Shown: piece after piece, positions 1 through 15,000 of the stretch
Position numbering within the stretch: position 1 is the stretch's first letter
Layout of the letters: each line of letters starts with the position of its first letter
DNA from: Nomia melanderi
Lineage: Eukaryota > Arthropoda > Insecta > Hymenoptera > Halictidae
NCBI RefSeq assembly: GCF_051020985.1
Contig: NC_135003.1
Location: 3,496,001-3,560,000 of the forward strand
DNA length: 64,000 bases
Reading direction: 5' to 3'
Position numbers and translations under genes: made by a program
The notes under the pieces: generated by a model
Told to the model about the DNA's origin: nothing
The model's database searches: none
Seen by the model: only the letters and a program-made list of their open reading frames with translations

Positions 1-3000
1 AGACCGCGCGACCGAACAACAACACAAAGCCATGTTCCTGGTGGTTACTGCCCAACCCGTTCATTCTGCATATAAAGGTAGTATGGTTGAAGATCCTCGA
101 GGAGAGTCAACTGACAAAAAGATTCGATCCAATTCTATTTCACTTAGCGTAAAACGATACGAGGATCTCTGTCGAAATTGTCCGTTCGATCTATTCACGA
201 GACGATCATCAGTCTTGAAAATGGACGAAATCGAGTCATTTTGTTAGTCCAATCTCCTCAAAGGTAACTTAAATGACTCGGTGGTTTCCATGGCAACGTG
301 CCTTATACCAAAGGTAACTTGTATTAAATTAGAATTTGTTTTACTCGAAAACCGCGACGATGTTTGATACTCTGCCATTTTCTTTTGTCGTCTTTTCATT
401 TATTCGTTTTTTTCGTCACCTGGCCAGTTTTTCGTTTTCGTTCAGTTTGGAGACCACTGTTTCGATTGTTCATTTCAAACGAAAGCACACTGTAACAAGA
501 ACGCATTCATCATTCTTCGTGTACACGTGATAGCTTATTAACACGCTTTGCTTGTTAGGGAACAGAGACGATTTCGATTTCATCGTTAAAGTAGTGTTCA
601 TTGTGTGTTCCGATGGAAGCGAACGTGGAAGAGAACGCAACTTAACGCAACGTAAATTCTTTGAAACGTTTCTCTTTCTCTCGTTGACTGTATGTTTTCA
701 TTTTGACTCTTGGTTTAGAGTTGAACATTTAAAGGGAACATAGAAGAAAAATGTTACACAACTGAGTAAAATGGAGACATAGGGCAAAGTAAGGTAAAAC
801 GGACCGGACAGGAAAAATTGATAGTAACGTTTTTTATGGATAAAGAGTTCGTATCAAATTGATATCGCATAACATGGTTCTAATAAGTCTTCGACATAGT
901 TTGAGGTTGACTGCAGAGCAGCGTATGAGTTATTTTTCGATTAAAAGCACAGGAAAGATATTCAATGAAAAAGTTTTGACGTTACACACATGGTTGAAGC
1001 ATTTTCTTTCACCTTTCGATAAAAAAATTGAACGAGATAACTGCAATACTGGATTCTATGTTCCCTAAGCTGTATGTTTGACACTCAAGTTGTTTCTTTA
1101 TCTCATGCCAAACTGGAAATTTTAAATGCTTTTCTAAATTATAATGCGCAGGGCAAAACGGAATATTTAAGCACAGGGGCAACAGGAGTCCCTATTTATA
1201 TGCTTTGTATTTAATTTTAATTGATTACGTGTAATCGTATTATAACATCAACACAATCGTAATATAACAAATTAGAATCGAAGATGAGATAAAAACTGAC
1301 CAATTTGATTGCACCAGTGCAGAAAAAGAAGATGACACACTTTTTTGTGATTTTTATTCATAAAATCATATATATTTCTAGTTTATTTATATCAGCTAAC
1401 AATTACATATATTCAGTTAGCAATTCTGATTTAGTATAAGTATAGATTTTGTATTTTTGTATGATTTTACATGAGTGTTCCGTTTTACCTACCATTTTTG
1501 CGTAACTAAATATTATTATTAAAAAATTGTTTTATTTTCTTATAGCCAAAAATCTACTGAAAACTTCCAAGAAAGTTTATATAAAATATGTTTATTATCC
1601 CAGATTCTTTGTTATTACGATGCAAAGAAAAGCGTCTCATTTGACCCTACTTTCCCCTAAGTGATTCAACTGCTTTCAAAGTTTTTTTAGCCACAATACT
1701 TTTCCACTTAACGCTTTATCCTTGACATTAACGCCTGTAATCAGAGAGATACTATTTCTTCGATAACTTCTCCTGTGTTTGACTGCTTTGCTCCATCTAG
1801 TTGAGGAGCGATTTCAGGTTGAATTCCGCTAGCCTTCGTTGGGTATCGCTCTTAACCCTAATTTTAATGAAAAACCAAAAACAACAAGGAAGAATTACAT
1901 ATTTATCTGAAAAAATAAATAATTCATCGTTGAAAAAATTTCAAGCTTTAAGATAATGTGTATACTTGTCAAATGCAGTTAACTGATTAAGTGTCAGTAA
2001 AAAAATTCATTTAATTATTTAACAGGCTGCATTAGATTTGAAAAAAACAGCATTTTCTTTGATTTTACAGTCTTTCAATAATTTACAATATGGGTAATGA
2101 TGTATATTTAAATACATTTTTTCATTTATTTGTAAATAAGGGGACCAAAAAATTCGTATGTTTTCTATTTTTTCAGTGAATTACTTGATAATGAAACAAA
2201 ATTTTATGATTTAATCAAAACGTTAAATAACAAACTGGTAAATTTATAATATTAATAATAAAGCTTCTTAGGTTATTATATTTGTAGTACGTGATACATG
2301 ATGTTCGACAGTAAATGGAAAAATTTTAAATGACCCTTCATTTTGACAATACACTTGAGGCAGGTCAGTGCGAACTCATTATCGTACTATACGAAGAACA
2401 AAGACAGAATCATGACTTACGCACGCTGTTAGCTAACTTCTAATTAAAATTGCTAATTGTCAATAACACGATGAACTTAACAATGAAACAGTAACCGCAA
2501 TTTTGATACTCTTGATTTTCAATCTTATTATGTTAAAGAAATATTTCTTAAATTTTCGAAATATTCACCACCATCGAGCCTAGCACGATGTTGTAAGGCA
2601 AGGGGTTAAGGATTAATGTCTAGCAATTACAGTCTCGAAGATTATCTCGACAGAATGCTAATAATAAAACGAGTGTAGCATACTCAAAGAATTTCCTTAG
2701 ACACAAACACCTGTTATTCAAACAACGCAGCCATTTGTTTCGTAGGTCATGTATGCCATTTCTGCATCCAACGAGCGCTAGCCGGACTCGACCTTTCGAG
2801 TGGCACACTTGAGACTCGGTAGAGATCTACAGAGAAGCCTGTTATAAGGTTCGCATGGAAAAATGAATCCGGCGTTCAATTTGTGACCGAGAATTCTTTT
2901 GTTCACAAGATGTCGTACAAAAATCGTTAAAATATCCTTAAATTTCGTTATACGAAACGAATAAGGTGCGTATAAAACAGACACAGTGGAGTGAAAAAAG

Positions 3001-6000
3001 GGTGCGAGAGAAAGGGACAATGAGGGGTGGGAAAGTGTGAAAGACGTAGAATGAGAGAGAAAGAGAGAAAGTGTGTACGTAAGGAAGAGAGAAGAATAGA
3101 AAAAGCAAAAACGGTAGTAGGAACGAAAAAAAAACGGAAAGATAAGTACACGATAACAAATAAAATCGCGCGCAGGCTTTTCTGCGTAACTGTAGCTGTC
3201 CTTTAACACTTTGCTTTTAACGCGCGCCATCTTAAAGACTAAAAACTTTCATCATAAAGGTATTACCCCCTGGCAAGTGAGTGAATGACCCCGACCTTGT
3301 TATTATCGTTATCCGCAGCGCCAGAAGAAACAATAATATCTGCGATATTCACGACCCGCCACACCGCGACGTGCCACTTATCTCATGTTGATCCCGACGT
3401 AGTCCAATACTTTGGATATCTACCTCAGGATATGGTTGGCCGTTCGCTGTTTGACTTCTACCATCCCGAAGATCTGCCATTCATCAAAGACATCTATGAG
3501 ACTGTGAGCATGCGCCCCAGAACAACCAAAAAAAAAATATATATATATGTAAATATATATAATATGACATCATAGGTTTCGATCGAGTATACGCTTGAGA
3601 CACAAAAAAAACAGTAATATTAACAATAATAGATACGAACGATATAGCAAAAATTACCAAAAACACATATTAAAAAAATAACAGTATAAGAAAGAAACAT
3701 TTATAATATCTGCAGAAACAGTGCGAACAAACGAGTTCTGAGAACCGATCGTCGAACGACATAAAACAGACAGACAAAATAATCAAAATTTTCCTTTCGC
3801 CCGCTGTCTCCTTTGATTATTCATATTTATACGTGTATCATTGAACAGGTGATCAGGCTCGAAGGTGACTCCTTCAGATCGAAACCGTACAGGTTCGGGG
3901 TGCAGAACGGTGGCTACGTCGTCCTCGAGACTGAGTGGTCGTCCTTTATCAATCCCTGGACGAAAAAACTAGAGTTTGTCGTAGGTCAACACAGGGTACT
4001 GAAGGGGCCGGCGAATTCCGACATATTCCGCGTGCCTAGCGCCACCGAGTTCGGTCAGCTGGTCAACATTAGCGAGGAGGTGATAAAGGAAGCCAAGATC
4101 ATACAAGGAGAGATACGTACACTTCTCGACGAGGTACGTTTTCCATCGATGATCCCTCCCGACCCAGCGGTATTAATTAGAGCAATATTGCCTAGATCGT
4201 GTATCTCGCCGATTTAGAGTCCTTTCCTAAAGGTAAATTCATGGTACTGTGGCGTCCCACGATAAAGCAGTTTTCTTTCTCTTCTGTTGACCCTTATGTT
4301 CCGTTCGAATCGGTCTGATATGAAACATGTATTTTTTTTTATTAAAGAATCATATATTTGAAGGTTTTAACTGTAAACACTTAAACTTTACACATGAGAA
4401 CACCTTGTTTATTTAAAAATGTTTCGTAAACATCGATATTACATAAAAGGGAAAGCGTTTAAATAAGAACTTATATATAATAACTGTTTTTTATTATGTA
4501 CTTTAAAGCTGTTTTTTTCTTTTTTTTATTTTTGTCTTCCCCATTCCTTTTGTCTTTATTACAATACTCGTTTATTATTAGCAAAGGTAATAATATTTTC
4601 AATACTTTTACTCGGCAAACTCTTAACACAGTTCCTAATTATCTATTGCTACTCTTTTATGTCGCAAACACTTGATTGTCAAAGATAAAATATTCATTCA
4701 AAATATTCCTCCTCCTCAATAAAAACAAAACTCAAACAATTAGAAGTTCCGTGCGTTCTGACAATTAAGGTTCCATTAGGCATCTAATAACAGCTTGATT
4801 TCAATCAGGAGTTTAAGTACTCGCCAGTATCGTTGCTTTTTTATACCAGAAACCGTAATGCAAAGGAGAAATATCTTATGAAACCATATACATATAACGT
4901 AAATTTAATTGACAAGGGAAAAACGGGACACCTCGAGTAAAGCGAGTTACGTGCATAGAGGGGTGGTAAAAACGAAAACGAATTAGAACGAAAGATAACC
5001 TGTTGTTACGCAGAGTAACGAATAATGCATTCCCATGGCGTCCTGTATAGTCGTATCCGAAACGAAACGCTGTTTCCTGGCTGATCTATCAATCCCCAAC
5101 GTTTTTCTTTTGTTCTATCGTACGTCTGCGCAGAACATCCAAAGAAAGTCAGATATAGCGGAGCTCGACGTGTCAAAAAGGTGCAAGGACCTCGCGTCCT
5201 TCATGGAAAATCTGCTCCAGGAGACGAGGGCAACTGGTCTTGGCAAAGATGTGGTCGCTGCCGACGACAGGAGTTTTTCGGTGACTATTAGCTACGTTTT
5301 AGTATCGCCGACACTTTATCTATTCTGCCTAGTAGTTACGCTATGACGCGCTCTGGTGGTATGCTACCAAACAAAGTATACTTAACCGTTTTATATACAA
5401 TATATATATATACATTATATTTTTAATATTTCCCACGTTCTGCTTTCGACGACATAACGTGGAAGGTATTAAATTTTATTGTTAGATACTGTAGACTGCA
5501 TCGTTTCCGACGAAAAGTGTTTTCGTACCGATCCGTTCATTGATGTTTTCAAACCTCGACCAGACACCTTATAGGCACCATCGCCTGCAGGTTTACTCTT
5601 CACTAGTTTCCACTTTGTATTAATTGGTTATACTGTGGATATTTATGCGAATTCTTATTTTCCATCAATTTACTTGATTCGTCTAAATAGGTTCAGTGTG
5701 TTATGATGGTCGATTGGTCTTATTAACACTAAACGTATCAATATTTTATATACACCTATTCCTATCGTAATCACTCAAATAATTAGTTACAGAATGAAGG
5801 TAAACAAGTTAGAACGTACATTTTTCTTATTAGTAATAGGAACAGAAGGAAAGACAAAAATTGGAAACTATATATAATAATATAAGAATTAATATAAAGT
5901 GAAATGAAGAAAAACAAAAACGCTGAATTTTGAATCAAATTTTAAAACCAGTCATTCGCGGTACGTTTAGTGTTAAATTGTACATGAAAGAAGAAATAAT

Positions 6001-9000
6001 CTTTGAATTTTGTCATTGTTCTTCTTTAGATGTGATTAAGCTTTTTAGTGTCTACGTTTGTTGGATGTAATTGAAGATTACCAGATATTCAATGTGACCG
6101 TGCATTGACTTCAGCTGATAGACGTGACATGATGGTTGTATATAGTTTTTTACTGGTAGCATTCAAATTGAATACGTATTATCTACTTTTATCGTGTCAT
6201 CAATCTGGGTGGTAAAAGGTTTTTGGACTTCATAACTTAGAAAATTGATATATTTCGTAGTAAGTCTGCATTCCTCTATATAAATTTAAGCTTTTGACTG
6301 TGATGAATGAAAGAAATATTATTTTTGTCGGAAGTTAGTTTCAGATACAAAAGGAAGAGTTTTATAAAGTTATGTTAAGGTATCTTAATTGTTACTTAAA
6401 ACGTACTATAATTTAATTTGACGGTAACTGTTCTATAACTACATAAAATCTATTAATCACAATTCAAACCTTTTATATTGAGAAGTATGTATTATATTAA
6501 CAAGACTCGAAAGATTTTTTAGTCAATAGAACACTTTTTATTTTCATATAGTACTAGTAATAACGCGATTGTTGAGAAAAAATGCATTATACGATTTATA
6601 AAATCTCGGCCACTGAACAACAGGTGGTGTAAATTGATAAATGAATATGTTTACTTCTAAAATAAAAATTGAAAATAAATATATTACGTAACTCTTTTGT
6701 TCTCATTATAAAAGCTACATTAGTGAACATGTTAATTAATAAAAAAATTTTTTTAACCCCGGAACAATGGATCGTGTTGCAGTCATCCGTATAGCGAATG
6801 CAGGATCTATTTGAGCCCATATTTCTGATGCAGATATATTCTTTTCGTAATACTTATAATATTAGTATTATTTCTGTAATATAAATACATGTTACATAGT
6901 TCCGTATAATGTATTATTAACCTGTTGTTTCGTAATAATATCAAGTTTAACTTACAATAAAAATTTCAAATTGAATTTATTTATTTTCATTAATATTTAA
7001 TTTTTAGAATAAATGTAGACTTATAATGGACACAATTTGGAAAATTAACAACAACAACAAATTAACAATAAAGTAATCTTTTTAAGCATAGTTGGGAAAG
7101 AAATATTCAAGTAAAGGATTAAAGTACTTATACAAAATAAGAAGTGTTCTTAAATTTTGATACATTTTTCAATTGTCGTGCTAAATATGCATTGTAACTA
7201 GACAATTGTAAATAATTACTGCCATTTGTTTTGAACTTACAAATTATTAATTATTATTCTAGAATAACTTTAAGTTCTATGCACAGTTAAAGTATCTAAA
7301 ATATTGTATATACTGTTGTACGATTCACAATATATAGATATTGACACATGTATACTACGCGAACATAAATGAGCCCTGCATTCGCTAAGTAAAAACTAAT
7401 GCAAAAATGAGATAAACCGTTGCTGATATTTATTAAGATCTTTGATGGAATTTTACATATTCACATAAAATCCGCAGTATAGTAGTTAGCTTCCAAGTTT
7501 CAAGTTCACTAAATTTTTTTTTCTGCAGTTGTAATTGCGTATCTCATAATAATGCTCGACATAACAACACGAACGTATCGTATCGAAAATGCATAGAAAC
7601 CATCGGCACGGTAAAGGAAAAAAGAAATTTTCAACACTGGCTATGGAATTTGCTCTTATAATTTTTTACTTTTGAGCGATGACTAAAAAATTGCTCGCTG
7701 TTCAAAACCACCGACGAATACATTTAGAATCGAAGAATTGAATTACGTTCAATTTAGTTAATGCGAATAAATTGAATTATCGTTCGGCTGAATAGAAAAG
7801 TCAAAAATCGAATCTTTTATGTTGAACAATTTAATCTGTTGAATATTTCGTTCAAATGATGCAATAGATTCGAAGAGTTTATCAATAAAGTAGATTTTGT
7901 GACGAAATAAATTCGAATGATCGTAGTTTACAAATTTTAGATTTATATTCCAAGAATTCCTTTTTTCTTTGCTGGGTCGTTCAGGAAAGCATGGCGTAAG
8001 TAGTGTGTAATCGACTTAGGTGTAGGGCCGGGGAATATTCTAAGCTGATATGTCTGTTCAGGAAGCGGCTAGGAATTTTACCACATATTTCACTCTTCGC
8101 TACTAATATTTAGGTACTTGAAGAATTATTCAAACTTCAAGCGTCTTCGACATTTTTCGATTTTCATTGAAATAATATTGAAAAAGATCTTGTTCAAAAT
8201 AAGAAAATTAGACTCCCGTTGCTTCCTACAGATATATGTACATCGTAGAATTTCTTACATAATTATTGGAAAACTAAGGGTGCAAGGTGAGTAAACGATA
8301 CACAGCAATTGATTAAACATTTTACAGCCTGGTGTCACGATCTAACCGGATGGTTGTCTCGCAAAAGTAACTCTATAGCCACATATTTATCACGAGTTAG
8401 GGTAATTCACGCACATCTGCTACCGTAATTTCTCACGTGGCTAGTCGTAAGTAAGAACGAATTAAAATAGCAACGAGAGATAGACAAAGAAAGAGTCAGA
8501 GAGATATATGTACACGTATATATGTATATACAAATATGTATATATGATACGTATGTACATGTACACGAATAAAAATGATGAGAAACGGAAAGATACGAGA
8601 AAAGAAAATCCATCCACTAAGTTGTTTTGAACATAGACACGGACGGAGGGCAAACTGTGAATTGTGTAGGTTCCGATGATGGATAGCGTCAATTTCAAAA
8701 CCTTGTAGGGACGTTGTTGGTAAGTCTATTTACTTTTTTTTCATTCAATACTATTATTCGTTATGAAAACAAAACGTCTGCTTGATTCAGAACGGTAAAA
8801 GAAAAGAAAGTAGAGAGAAAAATTTAAGAAAACCTTTCTGTCAAGTCAACCTCGATTGCAACAGTTTGGAACATACAGAGTAACTGATCGCTTGCGTTTT
8901 CCTGCCATCGGCAGACTTAGAAATGCCGACGGACCTTGGAAAACCGAGAAGAATGCCACGGAGAGAAAATGCAAAACGAAATAATTACGAATATGATATT

Positions 9001-12000
9001 GAGTTGGTCGTTGTATTCGTTGACCTCGTTACTTTCTGCGTTGAACAGGAGTCAACGTGGTTGATGAGACTTCGTCGATGAACATAATTGATGCACACAT
9101 TTATTTCCAGTCTTGTTGCATGGTAATTTCTCTGTGTAATCGATAGCAGAGCTTCTCTGTCAGAGAAAATATTGTTGACACGCAGCGAATGTTTCCTTAA
9201 TCGACCTTGTAGGTAATTTCTGCCTGTAGTTTTTACGTTTTCGTCTTTTAATCGATCGACACGTTGCTTGTCTTCGAACATTTTTCTGTTACCGTCAGTG
9301 GTGCGTGGTATTTTATTGTCGTATTTCCTTATGACCTCTCGACGGTACTTTTCGTCGTCGTTTTCACCTCAGGAAAATGACTTTTCCGCCGAATGCCGAG
9401 TCTTTTTTCCTTCGCTGAATTTTTTCATTGTGTCTTTGTGACAGTACGATTTTAATCGTGTCCTGTGTTAGTTAAGCGATTCCAATAAGGATAGAGTATA
9501 TAGTATTGCTTAGTGCAGGGGTCGGATGTTGTTAGGTGGTCCGAAAATGAATTACAGGTTTCTTGAGTGAGTTTTGAGTCTAATTTTGATTTTTAAATGG
9601 CAATTCATGTAAATTGTTCATATAAAATTGACCTATTGGCACAAGATTGAAAAAAATATCTGCATTTACATTTCTTAAAAATTATATTGAAATATTTCGT
9701 AAAATTACTGTTGATTTCAAACTTGTACATCTTTGAAACATGCGTCAGTAGTTTCTTGTACGATAATTCTGTTAAATATGACTTCAATGTTTACTAAAAT
9801 AAATGTTAATACTAATTTGTATACGAAAACTACGTGAAATGAATAGTTGCTCATTGATCATCTGAAAATAAGCTTATGAAATCTGTAGTCAATTTTCGGA
9901 CAATTTAAAATTCGGTTTATCAGAAAGGTCTATTGTTTTACAAGGTATGTAGTTTCTGCATGAATTCCTCCATTTTTTTATGAAACTTTTATGATGCAAT
10001 ATCTTTGAAACACAAAAAAATGCAATTTGTCTATCAACCATTATTATTATTATTATTAAAGTCTAAAAAGTGTTCATTCTATTAACACCTATTTTAATTT
10101 ATTTATAAATTTTAAATTGCATTCATGGTTAAATTCTTTATTTTTATTTCCCACGACGCTAATGGGGAAATACAAAATGAAAGACATCAGGAATTTACAG
10201 TCTGTTTAAAGAGATGAGGCAGTAGACATAAACAAAACATTCGTATACGATTATCTTGCAGTCCAATCTAAGTCATCTATCGCACATCTGTTTTTAATTT
10301 TTGTACTGCCTCGTCTTGTTGGACAAATTATAGATTTTACTGGTATACCACGTATACTAGTGAATTGTTTAAAATTATTAAAAATTTTAATAAAATCAAG
10401 ATTATTAAAAATTGGAATTAAAATGATTAAAAAGATTAAAGTTATTATAAAAACGACAGAACTATCTGATAAACCTGTTACGACAACAGTACGGACAGTT
10501 TCCAGCTCGCACGCAAGAAACAATCGAGATGCAATTACGCCTACAAGTCTATTTATAAATTATTGCAATATGACGTTCGTGAAGGGAGACCCGCGCGTCT
10601 CTTCACTTACAAGGTTTTGAAACTAACGAAGCGATACGTTAGGGCGAGACTGGAGGGTAGAACAAGGGAAGAACAAGAAAATGTTCCTCTATCCATTATT
10701 CTTCCTCGATCAACTGCTATCTTCGAAACGAATCGTTTCTCGAGGCATTTTCGAAATTGAAGTTCATGTGATCATAGCTGATGTTAATCGATTCCATCAC
10801 GATCTCAACATTGATTCGACGAATTTTATTGATCAGCAATCGAGGTGTGGATTGTTCGACTATCAGCGTCGAACGACACGATTCGAAGAAAGCTAGGAGA
10901 GCAAGTGTGAGTGAATAATGGTATAACGGGCAGGGGACGTTGAAACAATGGATTTGGTAGGAAGTTGGTCGATTGTGTAGTAGTCAAATGTAATGAAACA
11001 ATTGGCGAAGGCCTGGTGAAACGAATAAGTTGTTCAATGGGTCACTCGTGTGCTGTAAATATTGCATTTTTGCGGTCGCGAATCTCGCGTGGTGTCTGTT
11101 GAAACTCACGCACGCCGCCTCTTCCTTTTTGCTCGCACGATATAACTTCGTCGCAATTAACGGCTGATTTTATACCTTCTCTTTCTTTGTTTTGTTTCCT
11201 TGGTGCGCGAACAGTCCTAACAATACTGAAACCGACGTAATACACCGGGAATAACGAAACGTAGAGCGAAGTAAGAGAAATAGTATATTAAAACCACTCG
11301 GCGCGCGCCTCTAACGCAACACAACGCAAATATGCAAAACAACTGACAGTGACGAAAATCATGTGACAACTCATTCTAAGTCGCTACAATATACTTGTGA
11401 AGGGATCACGCAATCCCTTGTTACAGGAGCACGACAGCGTGATGCTCGGTGAGATATCGCCCCATCACGAGTACTACGACAGCAAATCTTCCACTGAGAC
11501 GCCGCCGAGCTACAATCAGCTCAACTACAATGAGAATATCGAAAGGTTCTTTAAGAGTAAACCGCCGGTCGCCACCATGTACGGCAGCGACGAGGAGAAT
11601 ATTAATTCCAGCAACGACGAGGGTGGCAAAACAAGTCCGAATTCAGCGGGTGAGGCTTTTGTGTGATTTCGTTAAGTCTTTGACGGTTGAGCGTGTATAT
11701 TAACACTAAACTGCCAAATATATTCCTATTCCTGATTCCTTCTTCTTACAATCATTAACACATTGAATGCCACAGGATTTCATACAGCAAAATATACAAA
11801 CTGGAAGAAATATAATAATAAATCATTTGATTGAAATACATTATTATTATTGCTCGTTCATCTAGCTAAATGTCACCGCATTAGGTAACATTAGTTGTAA
11901 TATAGAAATATTTTTAAATAATCGTCAATTTTACTGAATGAACTATAGTAATTCGATTTGGTTGGGAGTCATCGGTGACCCCCATCGCATTCAACGGGTT

Positions 12001-15000
12001 AAAAAGATAACAGATGTTCCTCTAAGAAATTATTAAAGAAATTAGTTTAGCAATGCGCAAACTGAATGGTAAATCAATTAAAGTTTCAATAGATGCACTT
12101 TTAGAGTTTCTATATACAAATTTCAAAATGTCAGTTTAACTGCTTGGTAGTTTTAGTGTTAACATCAGAATTATCGCACCTGTCGAGATGACGACTTTTA
12201 GTTTTCTTATTTCGCTATTATTGATGTCTTAACCCTTTGGATACGACAGACTTTAATACCGCGCGTGGTATACGGTGGAAGGTCAATTGCGACCTGCATT
12301 GAAAACGGCGGAATTTTTCGTCAGCGCGTATTTCTAAGAAAATGTATTGAAACAAGCAAAACACTGAACTGATATAGATAAAATCAATATAAAATAATCA
12401 CATCTATGTAATACATGAGTAACGGAAGATGTAATTATTGAAATCGAATTCACTTACGTCTAATAGAAACGAGCTTTACTACAATTATTGTCAATAACAT
12501 TTTACAGACTCCTGTAGGCACCAACAGTAAACCGAAACCAAATTTTTAAAACGCCATTAGACGCTATCGGTATCCAAAGGCTTAAAAATATTAAATATCC
12601 AAAAAAATTTTTTAAATAAATGCTTTCACTTGAATACTATAATAAGTGTGTGAAAAAATCGTTAAAGATCTATTGTTACAATTTTTATAAGGATTACACA
12701 TTAATCGTTTTAAACGCTTGGTAATTCTAGTGTTAACATGTTGACTACTTACTACGGTGGTCACCGACGACTGGAGCTTCGAAATTGCTTGAAAATAATT
12801 ACAATAAGGAAATTGATGCCGAATAAAGACATTTAATAACATAAGTTACTAGATAACAGTGTAACATAAGTACTGTGATACCAAATTCTTAATAATACAT
12901 TTCTGATGCTACTTGACTTTGTTATGAGAGGATAAGTATTATTATATGAATTGTTCAAAACTCTCGGAGTAGTCAACTTGTTAATGAAATTGGTAAAGAT
13001 AATAGATAAATTGGTATATAATTTTCGAATAATATAAACAATTTTTTCTTTTACTTTTATACTATTTACAAGCATTATTAGAAAAATGTATGCATTTTTG
13101 TAACAGAATTTCGTTATCTTATTCAGTCGTTAATGGGTTGGGGAGTTGTACAGTTTCAAACCCTTGTGGAGGTGTTGAACCAGAGTGGACTCTAATACAT
13201 ACTTAAAAAGACTTTTTGCTTTTATTGCGACCTACAAAAACAACAATTTCTTACGATGGAATTTAATAATGTGTAATGTTATTGGCAGCGAGAAAATGTA
13301 TGTCGCCAATAAACGGAAGTGGTGCGAGCGGCAGCGGTAGCGCAGAGAATCTGAGTAGCGGTTCGAACAACCAAACCAGTTCAGCGAGCAGAGGCAACAC
13401 GTCGAACACCACCAGCAACACAACGACCACTGAAAGTTTCAAGCCTCCCACGTTAACCGAATCGTTATTAAATCGTCATAACGAGGATATGGAGAAGCTA
13501 ATGATGCAGAAACATCGGGAACTGCGTTCCAGTATTAAAAATAGTGATAAGTTGAAGGATTCGCGGATAAAGACTGAAAAAATGATGGCGGAACCGAACG
13601 TTCATTTCCTCAACCAAGGGCACGGAGTGAAACGAAGTGGAAGCCATAGCTGGGAGGGAGACAGTTTCAAAGTTAGTAATATTATTCATATAAAATATAC
13701 GTGAAATACGTATAAAATACACGACTGCAATATTTTTGACATTGTTCCACGTGAGTTGCTCCAACAGTTTTGGGAACTAATCGTTTGATAGTTTTTCAAA
13801 CTATTTTCCTTCAATATTGATACATTTTCCATTGTATTGTGTTAATACTTTGTAGACTTAAAAGCGTGAAGCTTAACGAAAATAACAAACAATTGAATGA
13901 CAATGTTAGAAATGGAAGATTCTCGAAACTTTTAAAGCAACCTACGTATCAGACTATAGGTCTCATGCTGAGTTTTAGAAGCTAAATTAGAACAAACGTT
14001 ACACGAAGACAGTGTGACATCATTTTGTACCTACAGTAAAGTTAAAGCCATGTTATTTTTAATAATTTTTTTATTTTAGTGTGTGTGTACTAAATGTATT
14101 TTTCAAATACGTTTATTAAATGCATAATTGTCATGATAGTTTGTTAATTTATAGACGTATATGTTCAATTTTGTTTTGTAATTTTTTTCTACAAGTAAAA
14201 ATATGTTTAATGATTATTCCAAAGGAAATATAAAACGCGATACAATTACAGGTATATAAAGCATTATTATTATATAATATTATTTTTATGTAAGGTAATA
14301 TCTTTCGCAGTTTATATTTTCTTTGGAATAATTAAAGATTTTTTTACTTATAGAAAAAAGTTAGAAAACAAAATTGAATGCATGTATATAAATGCGAGTA
14401 TAAGAAGAAATTTATCCTAAATAAAGATTGTGTAAAGGTGAAGTGCGGTTAAAGATTTCTTTAAGATTAATCGACAATTTAAATTACAAAATTAAATATT
14501 GATATGATTATATTTGATACTATCTAATCAGGTTTCAAAACATGAAGAAATGTCGAGGACAAGCACCGCGGGTCAGTTTCCTACGAACGTCACTGCAACG
14601 GTGACAAGCATGAGTCTCGATCAATCTACTGTTATTCAAACAGGTGGTAACATAAATCTGTGGCAGCCATTGTCCGTTACCGTACCGCCTTCAGTACTCG
14701 CTCAACCAAACAATCTCCAACAAAAGTGAGTTTCTTTCTCATAATTCAGTAATCAATAAAAATAAAAATTAACCATAATCATACACGTCGCAGGTTCTAT
14801 TTTAACGCCACATTATTTTACAGTAATTTACACTAACATTTATTAAACGAAAATTTAGTTGTTTAGTCATATACTTTTGTTGACGAGAAATATGTTTTAT
14901 TAAAATATTTATTAAAACTTGTTATACACAAGAAATAATTGATTCTAAATTAAATAAGAATTATCAACTAATAAATTAATTAAAAGTTAAGTTTTATTCC

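Larger units (their letters stand above)
5281..11426 (+). other. per intron, 6.1 kb
   Basis: Phase 0 intron between GTGACT at 5281 and the TTACAG acceptor before 11427. It contains a TTAA-bounded element (5723-5976), a CACGTG at 8434-8439, an AT/GT microsatellite around 8496-8565, a less AT-rich stretch at about 8880-9420, and a short hairpin at 10579-10606. I find no exon in it. Confidence 0.65.

Noticed and set aside
2778..3230. 150-codon open frame on the - strand, Ser/Leu/Phe-rich
   Set aside because: It is the complement of the purine-rich tract in a per intron; biased composition explains the open frame and the repeated residues.
8985..9281. 98-codon open frame on the - strand in a per intron
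   Set aside because: No recognisable domain, no splice partners and mixed composition; likely chance in a less AT-rich patch.
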